Part shown: positions 1 through 64,000 of the stretch, in pieces
Layout of the letters: each line of letters begins with the position of its first letter
How positions within the stretch are numbered: the first letter of the stretch is position 1
Assembly (NCBI RefSeq): GCF_017591435.1
Contig: NC_059289.1
Location: 4,813,604-4,877,603, forward strand
Direction: 5' to 3'
Source: Portunus trituberculatus
Lineage: Eukaryota > Arthropoda > Malacostraca > Decapoda > Portunidae
DNA: 64,000 bases
Position numbers and translations under genes: made by a program
The notes under the pieces: model-generated
Seen by the model: only the letters and a program-made list of their open reading frames with translations
Database searches by the model: none
Told to the model about the DNA's origin: nothing

Positions 1-533
1 TAGAAACCATAAAAACATACCATGGAAGCGTAATATTACCGTCAGGAAATATTCGAAAAAAGAGGCGATGAGAGGGTGATGGCGGGGTTAGGGTGATGGA
101 TGGGGACCGCCGGGGGGCGCGGCCTGGAGAAACACCGGGAACAGTGGCGGCGGGACATTCATATATAGCCTTTATCATATCACCAAACCAAAATTAAGCC
201 ACAGAGAGAAATTTTGACTAGGATATATAAAATAATACACTGGTGGCTGCATTCTGACACATGTTTGGCCTATGGTAAATGAAGGAAACAAATATGAGAG
301 GGTAATACAGACGCCTTGCTCTTTTTGATGGTCCTTATACCATTACTTTAAAATATTTGCGTACTGTTTTCACTCTCAAATGTAAAGAAAACCTAACATT
401 AAGTGAATAGCCTTATAAATACCTTTAATAGACGAAGATTAGGCAGTGTGGTGAAGGCTTGCACTGCTTCTCATGTTGATTGCCTCTTGGTGCTCCTTGA
501 AAACTGTCGGTAATATAGCAACACTTCACTTTA

Positions 534-534
<1 letters not shown>

Positions 535-581
<47 letters not shown>
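535..581. repeat. (GT)n microsatellite
   Basis: Uninterrupted GT dinucleotide run of about 47 bases. Confidence 0.95.
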
Positions 582-582
<1 letters not shown>

Positions 583-1330
583 TCAGTATAGCCCTCCGCC
601 ACAACTGTTGTCACCACCACCACCGCTAAGAAGACTACTGCCGTAGCAAAAGGTTGTCTGTGAAGACAGGACGCATGTATATATGTTTATGATAACTATC
701 TGTTACTAAATCTCTTATTAATGAGACGCTATACTTATACAAATACATGTCGATTTATTGGTTATTGTGACATCTTCCTCTTCATTATCGTGTTTTACTT
801 TTGTTATTTGTCAAAGCAGGAAATATATCTAGTCGCACAGCGAGTGTTGGCAACTCCCACGAGGCAATAAACAAGGTGCTTAAAAGGCAGACTATACTAT
901 TTCTCTCATTCTCTATTTCTACCACCTGATATACAAGTATTTCTAACAAAAACCAGGATGAAAGGATACTAAGTAGAGGAATATAAACATTTTTCTATCT
1001 ACATACATATCTAACTTGTTAATTATATACGAATTCATTGACTTATCTATCTGCCTACCTATCTATCTATCTGTTTGTTTATCCAACTGTCCATTTACAT
1101 ATCTATCAACCCATCAAAATACCCGCTTATCCATCTATCTTCAGACAAGCATGTGAATACCACCACCATCAGGAAGCGAGTTGGCAGTGGCAAAAGTCTA
1201 GTATTCGGTATTCACCAGCCGCACTCTACCGATTCCACGTGGAACCGGCTCCGGAACCGGTTCCGACGGTTCTGCCCGCTAAAAGAACCGGTTCCTTGAA
1301 TATTTGAGTTTACGGTTCTTGCCCATCACT

Positions 1331-1331
1331 A

Positions 1332-1369
<38 letters not shown>

Positions 1370-1410
1370 AACTACAACTAGTACTACTATTACTACTACT
1401 ACTACTACTA
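1331..1410. repeat. (ACT)n trinucleotide repeat
   Basis: Imperfect ACT/TAC repeat with short AACT interruptions, starting right at the end of a possible transposon terminus (TAGTGATGGGC read on the minus strand). Confidence 0.85.
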
Positions 1411-2046
1411 CCAACTGAGTTAATAGACAAACCAGATTAACTTCTCATTACTCAAAGCAATAGCCTGCCTAGTGGCTAGTGTCTAGTGCCTACTGCCTAG
1501 TATAGTGGTATTCATTGCGCGGCTCTCGAAAAATAAATACATAAATGAAAAAAAAAGAAAAAAAAAAAAACACTTCCACTCATCACAGCATTAAGTAAGT
1601 TTGGTCTTTATTTTGGTATTAATAACAAGATATATAGGCTAATATTATCATGTCTAATTTTTCTTATTTACTATATTGCACTAGCAGCCCAGTACTACTT
1701 AATCTAGTTGAGTTAGGCTAGCATGCAGTAGCTACGGCTCTCTCGATGAATGTGTTTAACTGAAGTGGCTCCCTTGCAAAAATTAGTGAATAACACTGGC
1801 CTAGTGCCTACCTAGTACCTACGAAGAAAATACATTACTAGCCTACGCCCTATTACCAAGGTTTTTTTTTTTTTTATTTCCTTACGAACTATATTTTCTC
1901 TGTTCTGCTGCTGAGTATTAACAAAAGACTACAGCAGCAGTAAAATGGTTAATATATTATAAAGAATCCCCCCCAAAAAAACTAATTAATAAATAAAATA
2001 ATCATAGTAATGAAGATAACAATACCAATAATAATGATGATAATAA

Positions 2047-2250
<204 letters not shown>

Positions 2251-2383
2251 AAACTATAATAATAACGATATTAATAAAACAATAATAACAACAACATCAA
2301 CAACAATAATAATAATGACAATGATAATGATAATAATGATAATGAAAATAACAAGGTTATATTGTTATTCAACCTCCTTGAAA

Positions 2384-2421
<38 letters not shown>

Positions 2422-2460
2422 GCGCTTATCTCCTGACGCTTGGGTTGGCGACGTATTCCC

Positions 2461-2472
2461 TTTGGCGCCAAA
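2461..2472. promoter_or_regulatory. Perfect E2F-type palindrome upstream of SMC1
   Basis: The 12-mer TTTGGCGCCAAA is a self-complementary match to the E2F consensus (TTTSSCGC on both strands). It lies 112 bp before the SMC1 start codon, in a short GC-richer patch. E2F control is established for many S-phase and chromosome-cohesion genes in animals; use of this site here is an inference. Confidence 0.6.
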
Positions 2473-2583
2473 TTACTAGTGGTGTGAATATCGTGAATTA
2501 GCCATCTTAATCCGCGCTAATCCCGTCCATCAGACCTTGCACGGTGATCGCCATAGAGGGGGAAGGTGTGTGGCTCTGCAATA

Positions 2584-19627
<17,044 letters not shown>

Positions 19628-19888
19628 CTCTCTCCACTAGACAAGATGCCAAGATGCTAGGCTGGGAATTGCTTGATACACAAGAAAGCAAATTACTTGA
19701 TCATGGATATACATGGAGAATGTTTTCTGAATATGAGGAAAAGTGTATCTTTTACTGTGCATAGAGAAGTGACAGTTTAGTTAATTAAGTTAGTGAAGAA
19801 AAGTATGCCAAATTTATACTATGAAGAATATTTCCTTATCATGAACTCAAAGATCCATTATTTTGTTAAGCTATGCCATTTTTGCATT

Positions 19889-19998
<110 letters not shown>

Positions 19999-20103
19999 GG
20001 AAAAATTTCAATTACTTTCAGTTACATGTTTAATTTTGTGGATGCAGAAGTAAAAGAAAATTATTTTCATATTTTGAATTACATAAATGAAGAGTTTATT
20101 TTG

Positions 20104-20138
<35 letters not shown>
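20104..20138. repeat. Poly(A) tract
   Basis: Thirty-odd uninterrupted A residues. Confidence 0.9.
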
Positions 20139-20139
<1 letters not shown>

Positions 20140-20348
20140 TCTAATGTCCCACATACTCCAGCGGAACAGTTGCTTGAAACAGGTGTCAAATATAATACAC
20201 TCGTAGATAAGTTTATGAGAGGGAAAAATTTTCATACATTTTGCCAATTAATTAGTATATCTTTTTATATGAAGTGTGCATCAGTAAAAGTTGATTTTTC
20301 ATATATTCATTTTCATGTAGTTTTTTTTTTTTTTTTTCAAATGAAAGG

Positions 20349-20354
20349 AATAAA
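20349..20354 (+). terminator. Candidate SMC1 polyadenylation signal
   Basis: AATAAA followed by T-rich sequence. A minus-strand AATAAA (TTTATT on plus, 20375-20380) lies 20 bp beyond, so the two convergent genes may share a polyadenylation zone. Confidence 0.45.
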
Positions 20355-20689
20355 CTATATTGTATAGCATTTTGTTTATTTATCTATTTTTTTCCTTTTT
20401 AATGGTCATGATAAAGAGCTTAAAATTGGTTACAGTGCCACATTATTGTAAGGCCTCATGGTGGCAAAGACAATACCTGTGTATCTATTGCACAATTGGT
20501 TCTTGTGCAAAGATGGTTGGTGAGTGTCTGTTCTCACCATATACATGTAGGTCTAGGAAAGCTAGGATGGTTTTAAATCCAGTGTTTGACAATAATATAT
20601 TTTGTGCTTTTTGGCCACGACTGGCATGTAGATATGGATGTAATTAATCTATGAGTATAGTTATCTGTTGTCACCCAGCCAGTTGTTTT

Positions 20690-20925
20690 GCAGAAAGAAC
20701 TTAATGCTCAAAGTGACCAATCTTTGGCTATCAATGAAACCTTTCACACCACACACTAGGGTAGTGAGGTCACAATGCTTTAGCTTACATATATTCCATA
20801 TCTCCTTCCTTTTTGGTAACAGGAGTTACACAACAGTAGACTACCTTGCCATGCACAGGACTTGAACTTAGACTTTCTCAGTTGTCAGCTAGCTGCATGT
20901 GCTAACCAGTTTATTACTCATTGTA
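20690..20925 (-). mobile_element. Old, degenerate copy of the tRNA-derived SINE
   Basis: Scattered matches in the right order: CACACCACACACTAGGGTAG, GAGGTCACAA, AACAGGAGTTACAC and, at the head, GGACTTGAACTTAGACT (a decayed B box) and GTGCTAACCAG. It is much older than the four CA-flanked copies. Confidence 0.6.
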
Positions 20926-21126
20926 CAATGTTTCAGTATACTGTTTTAGTGTGTTTGGTGTGTAGCTTTTGTTTCAAAAGGAACTATTAAAACTCATCTT
21001 TAGAAATATACTGTATTGTTTACAATAAAGCAGGAACCTATCTATCTATTTCAGTTTTACAGTAAGACTATTAATTTTACTGTCCTATGAATACTTTCTT
21101 TTCAGAGATGATTACTGTGGAAGTCA

Positions 21127-57183
<36,057 letters not shown>

Positions 57184-57232
57184 TTTCTATGAAAAGACAA
57201 AGACACAACATTACCATCATTATTCAAGTCTT

Positions 57233-57235
<3 letters not shown>

Positions 57236-57306
<71 letters not shown>

Positions 57307-57342
57307 TAGATAGATAGATACTTTAGCCAAAAACATATAAAA

Positions 57343-57390
<48 letters not shown>

Positions 57391-57395
57391 TAGAT
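57236..57395. repeat. Two (TA)n(GATA)n blocks
   Basis: TA run plus GATAGATAGATA and 'ACTTTAGCCAAAAACA', repeated once with variation (57236-57335 and 57345-57415). A small tandem duplication. Confidence 0.85.
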
Positions 57396-57414
57396 AGATA
57401 ACTTTAGCCAAAAA

Positions 57415-58289
57415 CAGTGGCAAAAGGCCCATAGAGGTATGCTTGAATGAGAACACAAGGGGCATAACTCAGACTCCCAAAGCCTGTGTAAGTCACAAGA
57501 TGCAATAAATAAATGAATTATTGCAAATTTTCACCTGTCTCAGAACAAAGAGGTGTCAAGACATTTTTCCTACTTTTGTGATTAATTCTTTCATATCTTT
57601 TAGGGAGATTGCAATTCAAGTGAGCCTTTTTTTTCCCCTTGGTAATTCTCCCTTACATAAAAGAAGACCAACATTCACACTGCATTAACAGATACATGGG
57701 TAGAACTTTTAAGCTGCAAGGCACCCAATGAGATAGCCAGAGGTCAGATCAAGACAAACTTGGGTCACTCAATGCCACAAGAATTAAACTCCAATACAAT
57801 GGCAAATTTTGATGTATCCCTCTTTCAATAGTCAGTTTGTCATGGATCAAATTGAAATAATGTTAGAGTTTCCATTGAAAGATAAAGAGTCATTCAGTTC
57901 CTGACCTGCACTACTAGTCCCTTCACAGTGCCGGTCAAGAAATATACCTAAATCATGGGAAATAAATAGTTAAATGTCTGGAAATTAGTAGGCTAGTTAG
58001 ATCCAACTCAGCCCATCTCCAACACAAGACCATTCTGAAATACACACTCCAACCGTAATGACAACTCACTCTGACTTTTCTGAACACCCCACCCTAACCC
58101 TCGCCCACCACCTGACCCGGGGCCTTCTCTTTGAATTGTTAACAGCGGAAGGAATAGAATAGAGAATCCTGTGATCAAAATTTGGAACAAAAGACAAAGC
58201 AAATTACAACAATAAGACCCAAATGAAAACAGAATTTAACACCTTCAATAAAAAAAAAACCTCTTACATAAAAAAAAGAAAGAAACGGA
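57415..58289. other. Intronic non-coding stretch
   Basis: No gene, RNA or repeat family recognised. Confidence 0.5.
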
Positions 58290-58470
58290 CACATACTTAG
58301 CTTGAAATTTGTGTATGATTAGACCATTTAAGTGACATTAGGAAGAGCCTATGGAGGTCAGAAGATTAATGGCCAGTCTTCACTATTTCAAATCCCCCCA
58401 CATGAGTTTCTGAAGCTGCACAAAATCACCAAATACTAAGCAGAATGAAATATGGAAATCCTCAAACTTC
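58290..58470 (+). repeat. Isolated fourth copy of the roughly 190-bp repeat
   Basis: GATTAATGGCCAGTCTTCAC, ATGAGTTTCTGAAGCTGCA and AAGCAGAATGAAATATGGAA match the three tandem units at 3505-4090, in the same orientation and order, about 54 kb away. Confidence 0.8.
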
Positions 58471-59131
58471 TCTGAGCTTCACTACACTATTTCAAAAAGG
58501 CTTTACTAAAATTTACACAAGGTTTTTTTTTTTATAATTCTAGAGGCAGAGCGACAAGATTTCTACACTATTAACCGGAGAAACACCCTTGAAAACCACG
58601 CTAATAATTTTCGAGGCCTTGGAAAATAGTCGTGGTGAGAGCAGAGCGTTTCTAAATACGTGCCGTGGTGATGACGGGGTTAACAAGGAAGGTGCGAGCC
58701 CATACAAAGGCAATCCACGCCCACCACTGCACTGCTGAGGCAACACCGAGGACATGTCACTCACGCCGCTCAGACCACGCCTCTCCTACACACACACACA
58801 CCTGCCCTCACCTCACCTTTCTTCACACAGGTAACACACACGTAGCTCACTCACATATAACACACACCTTTGAATAAGATGACCAAGAACCCCGCGCTCA
58901 CCGCCCCGCCACCCGCCATTACTAATTATCACGGGAAAAAAGGAACTATTAAAAATGACGGCGGGTCAGGACAGGGAAGGGCGGAGGGACAATGGCACTG
59001 TCTGTAATCCTCACTATAGACACTTGGCACTGGCCCCCCCGCACTCCCACCCACCCCAACAGACCCCCGGTGTCATGGGTGTTAGTGCCAGGTATAGTGC
59101 GAGGGTGAAAGTAAGGTAATTGGGTATTTAC

Positions 59132-59220
59132 CTCCAATAATTCTGAGCCAGCAGGGCCTCCATCACTCGGCCATTTTCGCTCCTCCTCGCTGTGAGTGTG
59201 ACGTCACCCGCGTCCTGAGC
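59132..59220 (-). promoter_or_regulatory. Candidate 5' UTR exon and promoter of the BTB locus
   Basis: CpG-rich patch. On the minus strand a TGACGTCA CRE-type palindrome (59199-59206) is followed by GCGAGGAGGAGCGAAAATGG (AAAATGGCC resembles a YY1/Pho site) and, after CAGAATTATTGGAG, a donor GTAAATAC. It would supply the non-coding first exon that common exon 1 requires. Two short upstream ATGs are present (59174 and 59163). No TATA box is seen. Confidence 0.5.
59199..59206. promoter_or_regulatory. CRE/ATF palindrome TGACGTCA
   Basis: Perfect 8-bp CREB/ATF consensus within the CpG-rich patch upstream of the BTB gene. Confidence 0.5.
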
Positions 59221-59249
59221 GACCGCGGGCACAAAGACACTGCTGGGTT

Positions 59250-59712
59250 ATTCTTTTTTACCCCCATGGCTTGCTTGATCTTATTACTACTCTTATTACT
59301 ATTATTATTATTTTTAGTATTTTATGTAGGCAAAATAGGTAGTAATGAAATGCATTCATCCCTCAAATTTCTTTCCTTATATTTTCTTCCATTTCATTGG
59401 TACTCTTATTACTACTATTATTATTTCTTTGTATTTTATGTAAGCCAAATAGACAATAATGACATACATTAACCTCTCGAATTTCTTTCCTCATCTATTA
59501 TTTGCTCCTTTTGGCTATTACTAATATCATGGTTTATATTGCATAATTTTTCTTCTCAGCCATGTAGAGGAACTATAATTCACGCTGACTCTTCGAATTT
59601 CTACCCAAACTTACTGCTGAGTTATTAACTTTTTATAGTAATGATTTGATTATTCTTATTGCTATTTTTATTACTGCTTTTATTACCCTTATTATCTTTA
59701 TTTCTGTATGCA

Positions 59713-59764
<52 letters not shown>

Positions 59765-59898
59765 CCGCTTCCTTTTCCTCTTCCTCTTCCTCTTCCTCCT
59801 TCCTCCTCCTCTTCCTCCTCCTTTTCCTCTACCCACACCACTGTCACCACCGTAAACTCTAAATATACATCCTATAGTTTTGAAACGGTAAAATAAAA

Positions 59899-59953
<55 letters not shown>

Positions 59954-60209
59954 TCCTACCACTCTATAAACATACGTATTTACCACACCTCTCACTATTT
60001 CAGAATAAAATAGCTCGCCAATTTACCTCACAATAATATCCTTAATTTCGCTGTAATCTCCCCCATTCCAGGTGAGTTCCCACGCTTAATTAGCATGTCA
60101 GCGCCTCTCCTTATGCCTCACGAACCCTCCTCCTCCTCCTCCTCCTCCTCTTCTTCTTCCTCCTCATTCTCTTCCTTACTTCCTAACTCCTCATGTTACA
60201 GTCTTGCCT

Positions 60210-60300
<91 letters not shown>

Positions 60301-61560
60301 AATCTATTTGATTTTTCTTTTTCATTAATTCTGTCCCACCATTAGTAAAAGGAAGACGAAGAAAAAAAAAAAAAACCCCATGCCTGTATTATATTTTGAA
60401 AATAAACTTAACTTTACATTAATGAACGCTGGAAAAAAAAGGTGAACTTTATCGCAGACGCAAATCCTTGAAAGAAGAAGAAGAAGAAGAAGAAGAAGAA
60501 GAAGAGAAAGAGAGAAAAAAAAAAAAAGAACTTAAACATGGTGAGAAATATTATAAACTACCTCCACCACCGCCACCACTACCATTGTCACCATCAGCAG
60601 ACGGAGACAAGAGGAGGAGGAAGAGGTATATACAGTGAAAAAAATCTCGAAGTTAATACTGAAAGAAAAGAAGAACAATAGATAAAAGTTGATAGTGAAA
60701 CAAAAATAAAATAAAATGTAAGTTGACAGCGAAAGAAAAAAAAATAGATGAAAAAAAAAAAACAATTGTGAAGAGGAGAAAACAGGAAATCTAGCAACAA
60801 CGAAAGTGAAAAAAAAAAAAAATTAGTGGGGCTTATGCAAAGATAATCCTCCCTGACGCTACATACAAAGAGGAGGAGGAGGAAGAGGCACTTACATCCA
60901 ATCACGTGGAGAAGAGGTCATGGTGTGTCAGTCAGCGTTTGCATTCCGTAACATCCTCTTCCACTTCAACCCGATTCCTCCCCAATAAAAAAAAAAAAAA
61001 AAAAAAAAAAGAAAAAGGAGTGTTGGTGTTGACAATACAAAAAAAAAAAAAAAAAAAAAGAAGCGTTGGTCACATATGCCTGTTTGGTGTTGACAATGCC
61101 TGATTATGACATTTTCTTTTCTGTTTGGATTTATTTTGAACGATTTTGTATTTGTATTATTCCATTTCTGTAGCGTTCGTCATTAGTTGCACGCATTCTT
61201 GGCTCACTAATTAGCTATTGTGACTGCCAGAATTCGTGAGTGAGGAAAAATATAGACAAACACATTTTCATCATTTCTTGTAATATTCCACTGAATTAAG
61301 CACGCGGTTCTTATTTATTTATGCATTTACTTTTCCAGTCATCCTTGTCACCAGTAATGGCTGCTCATGGCTTACACATTGCTTAATCAGTCACTACCTA
61401 TACTTTGATTTCCTACAGTCAACCGTCCTATTACCGACAGTTTCATTTCCTCCACCACTAACATTCAGCATCACGATATTGGCTTTCCCTTATTACCTTT
61501 CCCAATAACGGCTAAGGAGGGACAACACAATGATCTTTACGGGACACAAGTTATATGAGT
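59250..61560. other. Intergenic stretch with dense simple repeats
   Basis: No supportable gene. Contains (GT)n at 59718-59761 followed by a pyrimidine-rich TCC/TTCC block to about 59830, (CA)n at 59903-59951, (TCC)n at 60128-60175, (CT)n at 60211-60298, (AAG)n at about 60474-60503 and several A-runs between 60365 and 61060. Confidence 0.6.
60211..60298. repeat. (CT)n microsatellite
   Basis: CT run of about 88 bases. Confidence 0.95.
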
Positions 61561-61599
61561 GACAAATATTCCATCACTGTCATATGCGCTGTGGTCTGG

Positions 61600-62085
61600 C
61601 TCTCTGCTTCCCTTAGCTCTTCCCTTTTATCTTTCTTATCTATCTGGCTCTCTGCGTGCTTCTCTTATCTCTTCCCTTTCATCTCCCTCTATCTGGATTT
61701 TCTGCTTCTCTTATCTCTTTCCTTCCGTCTTCCTTATCTATCTGGCTTTCTGCTTCTCTTATTTCTTCTCTTCCATCTCTCTCTCATTTATCTAGCTTTC
61801 TGCTTCTCTTATCTCTTCCCTTCCGTCTCCCTTATCTATCTGGCTTTCTGCTTCTCTTATCTCTTCCTTTCCATCTCCCTTATTTATTTGGCTCTCGATC
61901 TACCTTATGTCTTCCCTTCCATCTCTCTTATTTATCTGACTTTCTGTTTCCCTTATCTCTTCTTTTCCATCTCCCTTATTCATCTGGCTTCCATTTTCCC
62001 TTCTCTCTTCTTTTCCATCTCCCTTATTCATCTGGCTTTCTGCTTTTCTTATCTCTTCCCTTCCTTATTCATCTCAGTCTTTGTT
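61600..62085. repeat. Pyrimidine-rich minisatellite, unit about 48 bp
   Basis: About ten diverged units of the type CTTATCTATCTGGCTTTCTG followed by CTTCTCTTATCTCTTCCCTT and CCATCTCC. It gives long open frames on the plus strand (up to 197 codons) whose protein is only this repeat, so they are not called as a gene. Confidence 0.85.
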
Positions 62086-62172
62086 CAGTGGGCAGAGTTC
62101 AGGCAGACTTATTTGTACTCACAAACGTATCGGCGCCAGACTGACTAGGTATTTTTCAACATATACTGTGCT

Positions 62173-62175
<3 letters not shown>

Positions 62176-62235
<60 letters not shown>
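62176..62235. repeat. (GA)n microsatellite
   Basis: GA run of about 60 bases. Confidence 0.95.
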
Positions 62236-62240
<5 letters not shown>

Positions 62241-62519
62241 ATAAAAAAATGTACACAATAGTCATCCGAACATGCCCCCCCCAAAAAAAAAGACAAAAAG
62301 TTCCAAGATGATAACAAAGGGCAAGAAAACCCAATAAATCATGCAGTAGCTAATTAAAATAAGGCGAGAACGACCAGATGGGAATATTTTCGTCACTTTC
62401 AGGAACACGACATTGAAGCAGAGACTAATTAGTGTGGTGGAGGAGGAAATGAAGCAGCCATTACCGCTCGCTCGCTTGGGAAGACAGCCACCGAGACAAT
62501 CCAAGATATTGATGAAGGG

Positions 62520-62720
62520 TAAACGAAGAGAAATAAATAAAAATAAAAACGTATACGTATGAATTGATAGGTAAATAGGTGGATAGGTAAACAGATGGGT
62601 AAGAGTAAACGAAAAATAAATGTATACGTATGAATTGATAGATAAACAGATAGATAGGTAGATAGATAGGTAAGGGTAAACGAAAAATAAATGTATACGT
62701 ATGAGTTGATAGGTAAATAG
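62520..62720. repeat. Three-copy tandem repeat, unit about 75 bp
   Basis: Units share AAATAAATGTATACGTATGA, 'TTGATAGGTAAATAGGTAG' and 'GGTAAGGGTAAACGA'. Confidence 0.8.
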
Positions 62721-63225
62721 GTAGACAGGTAGATAGATAGGTAGATGGATAGATAGACGGATACAGATAAATAGATAGATAGTGTGGATATTTTGTTCTA
62801 TAGTCTTTGTCGTCCTTTTCCATGCAGTTTCTCCCTCTTACATAAAAAAAAAAGATAGATAGATACGTAAATAGATAGACAGACAGACAGACATACATAC
62901 AAGCAGACAGACAGGCAGATAGACAGACAGATTGACAGACAGACAGAAAGATAGACAACTAAATAGATAGCTAGATAGATATATTGATTGATTGATACAT
63001 ACATACATACAGACAGACAGACAGACAGATAGATAGATAGAAAGATAAATAAGTAGGTAGACAGACGGATGAACAGACACCTCGATAGATAAAATAAAAA
63101 ACCATGATACGATAGAATATAAATACCCAATAATAAAGCGGGTAGATAGATAAATAGATAGATAGATAGATACAGACATACACAGATAACTAAGATAAAT
63201 ACGTAAATAGATGAAACGATAAGAT
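62720..63225. repeat. Degenerate (GATA/GACA)n region
   Basis: About 500 bases of imperfect GATA, GACA and CATA tetranucleotide repeats on the plus strand. Minus-strand open frames here are repeat translations (Tyr/Leu/Ser-rich). Confidence 0.85.
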
Positions 63226-63289
63226 ATAAGCAGTCATAATAACAAACCACAAAAAGAAAAAAATAATGTGAAGATTTTTTACGGAACTA

Positions 63290-64000
63290 ATGGAAAAATT
63301 GATACGATGATGGAAAAAAATATAATGAAAACTACGATGACAATGATGATAATGACAACGATGGCGGTGGCGAGGGTGACAGTGAAAAAAGGAGAAAAAG
63401 GAGATGAACGAGGAGGAGGAGGAGGAGGAGGAGGAGGAGGAGGAGGAGGAGCTAATGAAAAAAAAAAAACTATGATGTGATGATAGCAAAAAAAAAACAA
63501 TGAAATATGATGATAAATGTAAATAATGAAAAGAAAAAAAATGTTATGAAGGTAAAAAAAAATGTACGTATAATGAAAACAACGACGATGATGATAATAA
63601 TGACAACGATGACGATGGTGATAATGAAAAAAAAAGAAGAACAGAGGAGGAAGAGGAAGCGGAGGAGGAGGAGGAGGAGGAGGAGGAGGAGGAGGAGGAG
63701 GAGGAGCTAATGGGAAAAAATGTAATGGTAAAAAATATAATGACGATAACAACAAGGATGATGATAATGACAACGATGACGATGGCAATGATGATGAAGA
63801 AAAAAAAGGAAGAAAAAGACAAGGAGGAGGAAAATGAGTAGGAGGATGAGCTAATGATAAAAATATGATGTGATAAAGATAACAAATGATAATGAAGACG
63901 ACGATGATGATGATAATGACAACTATGACGATGACGATAAAGAAAAAAAAAAGGGAGGAAAAAAAGAAGAGGAGGAGGAGGAGGAGGAGGAGGAGGAGGA
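63290..64000. repeat. Purine-rich higher-order tandem array (runs off the window)
   Basis: Four units, each ordered GATGATAATGACAACGATGA, A-run, GAGGAG run, GCTAATG, A-run, at about 63330, 63580, 63750 and 63900. Nearly all purine plus T-poor spacers; continues past the right edge. Confidence 0.8.

Noticed and set aside
1160..1331. hAT-type transposon copy
   Set aside because: The minus strand starts TAGTGATGGGCAAGAACCG, typical of a hAT end, and has GGAACCGGTTCC repeats. I find no matching second terminus or target duplication, so it stays unproven.
58540..58764. 74-residue minus-strand frame in the GC-richer upstream region
   Set aside because: No domain and no splice links to the BTB gene; probably chance in CpG-rich sequence.
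61555..62148. 197-residue plus-strand protein
   Set aside because: Entirely a 48-bp minisatellite; no domain and no splice context.

Overview
This is a eukaryotic nuclear window. It probably comes from a decapod crustacean, a crab or a close relative. The reasons are spliceosomal GT-AG genes with long introns, an extreme load of dinucleotide and trinucleotide microsatellites, CR1-like non-LTR retrotransposons and a tRNA-derived SINE tied to (CA)n tracts, and an arthropod-type BTB zinc-finger locus. The organism call is an inference; nothing in the window names it.

Layout. Positions 1-2460 are non-coding flank with microsatellites. Positions 2584-19627 (+) hold a 19-exon SMC1-family cohesin gene. 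I rebuilt it exon by exon with consistent splice phases, giving 1264 residues (human SMC1A has 1233). A perfect E2F-type palindrome lies 112 bp before its ATG. Its introns carry CR1 3' ends, four recent SINE pieces, two pogo/Tigger-like DNA transposon remnants, an RTE-like 3' end, tandem repeats and some of the longest microsatellites in the window. Several microsatellites directly touch splice sites.

Positions 21127-57186 (-) hold a BTB/POZ C2H2 zinc-finger transcription factor locus of the lola/tramtrack/broad type, convergent with SMC1. Three common exons (57103-57186, 55025-55819, 51990-52115) encode 334 residues: the BTB domain, a basic NLS-like stretch, acidic low-complexity sequence and a Gln-rich linker. 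They are followed by fifteen alternative 3'-terminal cassettes (46841 down to 21127), each with its own acceptor, two or three C2H2 fingers and its own stop. All fifteen are entered in phase 0, so each can be joined to the same N-terminus. Fourteen are single exons; the last is split into a 59-nt mini-exon plus a finger exon. Many acceptors share an extended block with a recurring AGTAAY about 20 nt upstream of the AG. A plausible CpG-rich 5' UTR/promoter with a TGACGTCA site lies near 59130-59220.

Positions 59250-64000 hold no gene I can support. The stretch is dominated by microsatellites and minisatellites.

The two genes are functionally unrelated: SMC1 acts in cohesin, and the BTB locus is a combinatorial source of transcription factors with one dimerisation domain and many DNA-binding tails. 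The most notable points are the fifteen-cassette array with its shared acceptor block, the divergent SMC1 with altered hinge glycines, and the association of one LINE family and one SINE family with (CA)n tracts.
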